This document shows, piece by piece, positions 15,495 through 19,283 of a stretch of DNA of 19,283 bases. Location of the stretch: assembly GCA_046048055.1 (NCBI GenBank), contig JBJOGW010000080.1, forward strand, positions 1 to 19,283, read 5' to 3'. Source of the DNA: SYAC01 sp046048055. Its GTDB lineage: Bacteria > Planctomycetota > Phycisphaerae > Phycisphaerales > SM1A02. The position numbers and the translations under genes are program-made. Below the pieces are notes generated by a model. That model saw only the letters and a list, made by a program, of their open reading frames with translations, did no database searches and was not told the origin of the DNA. The number at the start of each line of letters is the position of its first letter. Positions within the stretch are counted from its first letter, which is position 1.

Positions 15495-15500
15495 AGCATA
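15495..15500 (-). promoter_or_regulatory. Candidate -10 box (TATGCT) of kdsD, leaderless arrangement
   Basis: On the minus strand TATGCT is followed after 7 bases by the ATG at 15487. The predicted transcript start falls on the start codon. The box contains the alternative upstream ATG, which argues against that start being used. Confidence 0.45.
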
Positions 15501-15523
15501 TGCGAAGGCCACCTGCGGGCTGC

Positions 15524-15529
15524 TACGCT
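15524..15529 (+). promoter_or_regulatory. Candidate extended -10 box (TGCTACGCT) of scpA, leaderless arrangement
   Basis: TACGCT, preceded by TGC (an extended -10 TGn pattern), ends 6 bases before the ATG at 15536, so the predicted start is at the ATG itself. It faces the kdsD box across 23 bases, so polymerase bound at one promoter would cover the other. Confidence 0.5.
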
Positions 15530-15535
15530 CGACCC

Positions 15536-16363
15536 ATGCCATCGGACGAGGTTCTCCAGGTCCGCTTGAACGCCTTCGAGGGTCCGCTGGACCTGCTGCT
15601 GTTCCTGATCCGACGGGCCGAAGTCGACATCCACGACATCCCGATCGCGCAGATCACCCAGCAGTATCTCGACACGGTGGCCCGGGCCCGGGACCTGGAC
15701 GTGGAGCAGGCGGGCGAGTTCCTGGTGATGGCGGCCACGCTGGTCGAGATCAAGAGCCGAATGCTTGCGCCGCGCCTGGAGGGCGCCGACCCCGAGGACC
15801 CGCTGGTTCCGTCCGAGGCGGGCGAGGACCCTCGCCGCGACCTGGTGCGGCAGCTGCTGGCCTACCAGCGTTTTCGCTCGGCGGCCGATGGCCTGGACCG
15901 TTTGCGACGCGAGTTCGAGCAGCGTTGGCCGGCCAGCGGATCGGCCGAGACATCGGGCGATGAGGGTCTGCGACCGGACGTCACGTCCGAGGACCTGGAT
16001 CTGGGTGATGTCCACGTGCTGGACCTGCTGGAGGCCTTCGAACGGCTGAGCGCCGCCGTGGACTTCACCAGGCTTGGTGAGCACGCGGTGACCATGGATG
16101 ACACGCCGATCGGATTGCACCAGGACGACCTGGTCGACCGTCTGGCCCGAAGTCCGGAGCGGCGCATGACGCTGCAACGCGTCTTCGAGGGACGCAGTCG
16201 CATGGATCGGATCGGACTGTTCCTGGCGCTCCTGGAGCTGGCTCGTCAGCAGCGGATCAAGGTGCGTCAGGCCTCGGCGGCGGATGCCATCGAGCTGGAA
16301 CTGCTCGAAGGCGAGCCGCTCCCGGCCTCGGAACCGAGTGCCTCGAGCAGCCTGACGCCATAG
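15536..16363 (+). CDS. scpA: Segregation and condensation protein A (kleisin)
   Basis: A 275-residue kleisin of normal length. The N-terminal part carries the family hallmark FEGPLDLLLFLIRRAEVDIHDIPIAQI (split here only by reading; residues about 14-40) and EFLVMAATLVEIKSRMLAP, the helices that contact the SMC neck. The middle is acidic (GADPEDP, TSEDLDLGDV), and the C-terminal winged helix (residues about 190-265, with IGLFLALLELARQQRIKV and IELELLE) would bind the SMC head. With ScpB and SMC it would form the condensin that compacts and separates chromosomes. No scpB follows, which is unusual because the two are commonly adjacent; instead the 3' end overlaps recQ on the other strand by 97 bases. 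Confidence 0.95.
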   Translation: MPSDEVLQVRLNAFEGPLDLLLFLIRRAEVDIHDIPIAQITQQYLDTVARARDLDVEQAGEFLVMAATLVEIKSRMLAPRLEGADPEDPLVPSEAGEDPRRDLVRQLLAYQRFRSAADGLDRLRREFEQRWPASGSAETSGDEGLRPDVTSEDLDLGDVHVLDLLEAFERLSAAVDFTRLGEHAVTMDDTPIGLHQDDLVDRLARSPERRMTLQRVFEGRSRMDRIGLFLALLELARQQRIKVRQASAADAIELELLEGEPLPASEPSASSSLTP

Positions 16364-18186
16364 GCGGCCACGCGCCGCTCGCCCAGGCCCGGGATCTGAA
16401 GCAACGCTGCAGCATGCGTGGGGCGTTGGGCGGCCATCGCCCGCAGCGTGACGTCGCTGAAGACCATGAACGGAGGGATGCCACGATCGCGGGCCAGGTC
16501 TCGCCGCAGGGTTCGAAGCCGCTCCACCAGCGAGCGGTCCACATCACCCCAGCCGGCCACCTCGGCGGCACTGCGTCGCGCGTGCACGGGCGTGGTCCGA
16601 AGCGTCACCGCCCGATCGCCTCGCAGCACCGGCAGGGCCGAGGGCGTCAATTGCAGCACAGGCTGCTCCTCGCCGCAGCGTTGCAGCAATCCCTGCTCCA
16701 CGAGTTGCTCGAGCACCTGCAGGATCACCGCCCTGGGAAGGTGCCGAAGCATGCCGAACACGGCCAGATCCGCGTGGCCCCATCGCTGAAGCGTCCGCGA
16801 GCCGCTGCCAGCCAGGATCGCGGCCACGTGACGGGCCCCGAATCGCTGCTCCACGCGGGCGACGGCGGAGAGCGACACCCGTGCCACATGGGTGGCGTCC
16901 GCCAGCGGCTGCCACTCGCCCAGGCACACGTCGCAGGCGTTGCACGGGCCGAGCGTCCATGGCTGCCCGAAGTGCTCACCGATCACCGCATGGCGACATC
17001 GATCCCGGGTCACGATGGATCGCATCGCCTGCAGCTGGCCTCGCTGAGACGTGCGGTGGGCCTCGGCGGCCACGCGCGCGGCCAGGTCATCGGACGCGCC
17101 GTGGTCACGGTCCATCAGCCGCTCCCATCGTGTCACGTCGCCCGCGGCGTGCAGAAGCAGGACCTCGCTGGGCAGTCCATCGCGCCCAGCCCGTCCGGCC
17201 TCCTGCACCCAGTGCTCCACGCTGCGGGGCAGGGTCATGTGGATCACGAATCGCACATCGCCACGGTCCACGCCCATGCCGAAGGCCACCGTGGCCACCA
17301 TCACGTCGATGCGTTCGGCGCGAAAGTCCTCGTGTGCCCGCTTGCGCGCCGGGGTGGAGAGACCCGCGTGGTACACGCCGGCCCGGATCCCCTCTCTCTG
17401 CAGGGCTGCCTGGGTGCGTTCGGCGTCCGCGCGGCTGAGGCAGTACACGATGCCGGCCTCGCCCGCGTGTCGACGGATGCATTCGAGGCACTGGGCCGGG
17501 CCGTCGACGCGGTGGCGCGTGCGGATAAGCAGGTTGGGCCGGTGCACGGGGCCGCGCAAGAGCAGCGGCTCATGCAACTGCAGCTGGGTCGCGATGTCGC
17601 GACCCACCTGGTGCGTGGCGGTGGCCGTGAAGGCATGCATCGCCACGCCCGGAAAGGCCTGACGCAGTTCGGCGAGCCGCCGGTACTCCGGCCTGAACTC
17701 GTGACCCCACTGGCTGATGCAGTGGGCCTCGTCGATGCAGAGGCTCCGGACGCCGATCGCCGCCATGCCCCTGAGGAATCCCGGTCGCAGGGCCCGTTCC
17801 GGTGCCACGAAGACCAGGGGCACCCGCCCCCGATCGAGCAGCCGCAACTGCTCCTGGCGCTCCAGCTCCTCGTTGCCCGAATGCATCGCCACCGCGTCCA
17901 CGCCCATGGCTCTCAGCGACGCGACCTGATCGTCCATCAGCGCCACGAGCGGGCTCACCACCAGCGTGGTGCCCGGCTCTCCCAGTTCGTGCCGCAGGAT
18001 CGCGGGGGCCTGATAGCAGAGACTCTTGCCACCTCCGGTGGCCATCACCAGCAACGAGTCCCGGCCCGCAAGGTCCGCGAAGATGGCGTCGTGCTGAAGC
18101 GGTCGAAGGGTGTCGTGGCCCCACAGCCGGCGCACGAGTCGCTGCACCGCATCCTGCGGATCCTCTCGCACGTCCGTGTGCGTCAT
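16267..18186 (-). CDS. recQ: ATP-dependent DNA helicase RecQ
   Basis: A 639-residue 3'-5' helicase for recombination and fork repair with the full RecQ architecture. Motif 0 ends in RPLQ (Gln31). Walker A is ATGGGKS (49-55) and the DEAH box spans 152-155. The motif VI region is QEAGRAGRDG (328-337). The RQC zinc site is formed by C397, C415, C418 and C421, followed by a winged-helix region. A C-terminal HRDC domain lies at about 545-620 (LVERLRTLRRDLARDRGIPPFMVF, then ALLQIPGLGERRVAAYG). The last 20 residues are Ser/Gly/Ala-rich and are encoded opposite the scpA end. The ATG at 18186 gives the normal N-terminus and follows a TAGCAT box by seven bases. It lies 33 bases downstream of the PBP4 gene but may have its own start. 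Confidence 0.95.
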   Translation of the reverse strand: MTHTDVREDPQDAVQRLVRRLWGHDTLRPLQHDAIFADLAGRDSLLVMATGGGKSLCYQAPAILRHELGEPGTTLVVSPLVALMDDQVASLRAMGVDAVAMHSGNEELERQEQLRLLDRGRVPLVFVAPERALRPGFLRGMAAIGVRSLCIDEAHCISQWGHEFRPEYRRLAELRQAFPGVAMHAFTATATHQVGRDIATQLQLHEPLLLRGPVHRPNLLIRTRHRVDGPAQCLECIRRHAGEAGIVYCLSRADAERTQAALQREGIRAGVYHAGLSTPARKRAHEDFRAERIDVMVATVAFGMGVDRGDVRFVIHMTLPRSVEHWVQEAGRAGRDGLPSEVLLLHAAGDVTRWERLMDRDHGASDDLAARVAAEAHRTSQRGQLQAMRSIVTRDRCRHAVIGEHFGQPWTLGPCNACDVCLGEWQPLADATHVARVSLSAVARVEQRFGARHVAAILAGSGSRTLQRWGHADLAVFGMLRHLPRAVILQVLEQLVEQGLLQRCGEEQPVLQLTPSALPVLRGDRAVTLRTTPVHARRSAAEVAGWGDVDRSLVERLRTLRRDLARDRGIPPFMVFSDVTLRAMAAQRPTHAAALLQIPGLGERRVAAYGVRLLEALGSEAGSGSPSSSSSSMASAAEA

Positions 18187-18193
18187 CCAGCCG

Positions 18194-18199
18194 ATGCTA
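18194..18199 (-). promoter_or_regulatory. Candidate -10 box (TAGCAT) of recQ, leaderless arrangement
   Basis: On the minus strand TAGCAT ends 7 bases before the recQ ATG, inside the short gap after the PBP4 stop. This predicts a recQ mRNA starting at or next to the ATG, separate from any read-through of the upstream gene. No -35 match is visible in the GC-rich flank. Confidence 0.45.
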
Positions 18200-18219
18200 C
18201 CGGGCCCCGCGTCCGGCGA

Positions 18220-19283
18220 TCACTCGCCGCCCAGCACGGTGCGCGGGGCCGTGGCGGATCGCGGTGGCAGGTGGCCAAACCGGTCGATGATCAGCCTGAC
18301 CACGGCTTCCTGCACCTCGCGGGCCTTCGACGGACCGTCGGTGAAGCCGTTGCTCATCACGCTGAAGGGAATCACGTGCCCGTTGGGCAGTTCGACCACG
18401 CCACAGAGCCCGCTCACGCCGTCGATGTATCCGCTCTTTGCCCGCACCACGGCACGGTCCGCGGGGATGTCCCGGAACCGCTTTCGGAGCGTGCCCGTGC
18501 GCCCGCCCACCGCAAGGCTCTCGGTGAAGATCTCGGCGACACGAGGATCCTGGACCAGATCGTGGATCCACCCGGTCATCAGGTCGGCGTTGACTCGGTT
18601 GTTCCGGCTCAGTCCGGAGCCGTCGGCCATGGTCAGCCCGGCCGCACCACCCACGCGGCCCGCGATGAGCGTCTCCACCGCCTGTCCGCCGTTCTCCCAG
18701 GATCCGCTGGTCCCGCTGACCTGGTGCCCGATCCGCTTCAGCAGCGCTTCGGCATGCAGGTTCTGGCTGTCGGTGTTGGCGCGTCGCACCACCGTGGCGA
18801 GCGGGGTCCGGATCACGGGCCCGACGGGCTCGCCCGCGGCGGGCCGATCCGCCGGGCCGGCCAGTCGAACCGCGTCCACCTGCACGCCCTGCAGGCGCAG
18901 CCGCTCGGCCAGCAGGTTGCCGAAGAGCGATGGTGGGTCGCTGACGCTGACGCTGGTCGACGCCGACTGCTGCGCCCGCAGGAACCCCCGAAGGGTGAAC
19001 ACGTTGGCGTCGGGTTCGCGGTGCAGCCACACGGAGCCCTTCCGATCCTTGCCCAGGGCGGAGCGGTTCACGAAGCTCACGCACCGGGTGTCGGGCGAGG
19101 TTCGCTCCACCTCCGCGCCGCGGGGCGACGGCTTCATCCACACGTCGATGCGGTTCAGGTGAAAGTTCACGCCTGCCACCTCGGCGCAATAGTCCTCGTG
19201 CAACTGGTCCACGGGCCAGTCCAGGTGGCAGGTGCTCCGGTCGAAGACCCGGTCATCCACCACCAGTTCACGCACGCGGGTCA
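18220..19283 (-). CDS. dacB: D-Ala-D-Ala carboxypeptidase/endopeptidase PBP4, S13 family (5' partial)
   Basis: The frame is open to the right edge, so the N-terminal part, including the catalytic SxxK motif, lies outside; about 353 residues are visible. Visible family features are the early LVVDDRVFD segment followed by the W-P-x-D-x-L-x-x-D-Y-C-A-E-V pattern. The second motif S-R-N lies in MADGSGLSRNNRV, and the third motif is K-S-G (about 70 residues before the C-terminus, where KTG is more usual), followed by YIDGVSGLCG. PBP4 enzymes act in the periplasm, trimming pentapeptides and cutting cross-links of peptidoglycan. The large insert between motifs 1 and 2 typical of S13 is present. It is followed after 33 bases by recQ on the same strand. 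KSG is a conservative change and activity is likely kept. Confidence 0.9.
   Translation of the reverse strand, partial: TRVRELVVDDRVFDRSTCHLDWPVDQLHEDYCAEVAGVNFHLNRIDVWMKPSPRGAEVERTSPDTRCVSFVNRSALGKDRKGSVWLHREPDANVFTLRGFLRAQQSASTSVSVSDPPSLFGNLLAERLRLQGVQVDAVRLAGPADRPAAGEPVGPVIRTPLATVVRRANTDSQNLHAEALLKRIGHQVSGTSGSWENGGQAVETLIAGRVGGAAGLTMADGSGLSRNNRVNADLMTGWIHDLVQDPRVAEIFTESLAVGGRTGTLRKRFRDIPADRAVVRAKSGYIDGVSGLCGVVELPNGHVIPFSVMSNGFTDGPSKAREVQEAVVRLIIDRFGHLPPRSATAPRTVLGGE

Noticed and set aside
15488..16177. Extension of the kdsD frame upstream to give a 567-residue protein
   Set aside because: It lies opposite scpA and adds no domain; the isomerase is full length from 15487.

Overview
The window is a GC-rich, very gene-dense bacterial chromosome segment of mostly housekeeping genes. 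I read 17 protein-coding genes, two of them cut by the window edges. I see no rRNA, tRNA, CRISPR array, insertion sequence, prophage or attachment site. The gene set points to a Gram-negative-type bacterium: a KDO-pathway sugar isomerase, a lipobox lipoprotein, a TlpA thioredoxin and a periplasmic PBP4. The protein styles, namely a CBM9-tailed phosphoesterase, a LolA/DUF2092-like domain fused to TlpA, and a membrane ATPase with a 'DRVDEP' Walker B, remind me of Planctomycetota, perhaps Phycisphaerae. That lineage call is an inference from recall, not a search.

Layout. (1) 1-1094, plus: C-terminal part of a membrane P-loop ATPase. (2) 1099-3771, minus: a 59-residue lipoprotein, a secreted metallophosphoesterase and a DUF971 protein whose terminator lies just before the phosphoesterase gene. 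(3) 3835-13660, plus: a tightly packed run of pyrF, an orphan ABC substrate-binding protein, cinA, folK, a secreted TlpA fusion, a secreted hypothetical, a 1004-residue fused FAD/Fe-S dehydrogenase of the YdiJ type, and a single-domain response regulator. Most junctions overlap by 1-8 bases, which suggests translational coupling; the exception is a 54-base gap between folK and the TlpA gene. (4) 13757-15487, minus: a KdsD/KpsF isomerase, a STAS protein overlapping it by one base, and a 67-residue small protein. (5) 15536-16363, plus: scpA, divergent from kdsD across 48 bases. (6) 16267-19283, minus: recQ, whose 3' end overlaps the scpA 3' end by 97 bases, preceded by a PBP4-type D-Ala-D-Ala carboxypeptidase cut by the right edge.

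How the genes relate. The plus-strand run mixes nucleotide synthesis (PyrF), folate synthesis (FolK), NMN deamidation (CinA), envelope thiol-redox proteins and 2-hydroxyacid oxidation. It looks like a housekeeping transcription unit rather than one pathway. The KdsD-STAS pair joins LPS precursor synthesis to a possible regulator. PBP4 acts on peptidoglycan, and RecQ and ScpA act on chromosome maintenance.

The clearest non-coding signal is a TAnnnT box 6-8 bases before the start codons of pyrF, the response regulator, kdsD, scpA and recQ, and 12 bases before the dehydrogenase and DUF971 genes. Read as -10 elements, these place transcription starts on or next to the ATG, so leaderless mRNAs are predicted. 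By contrast, the small lipoprotein and the 67-residue protein have AAGGAG ribosome binding sites. I did not find a convincing new defence or mobile system here.
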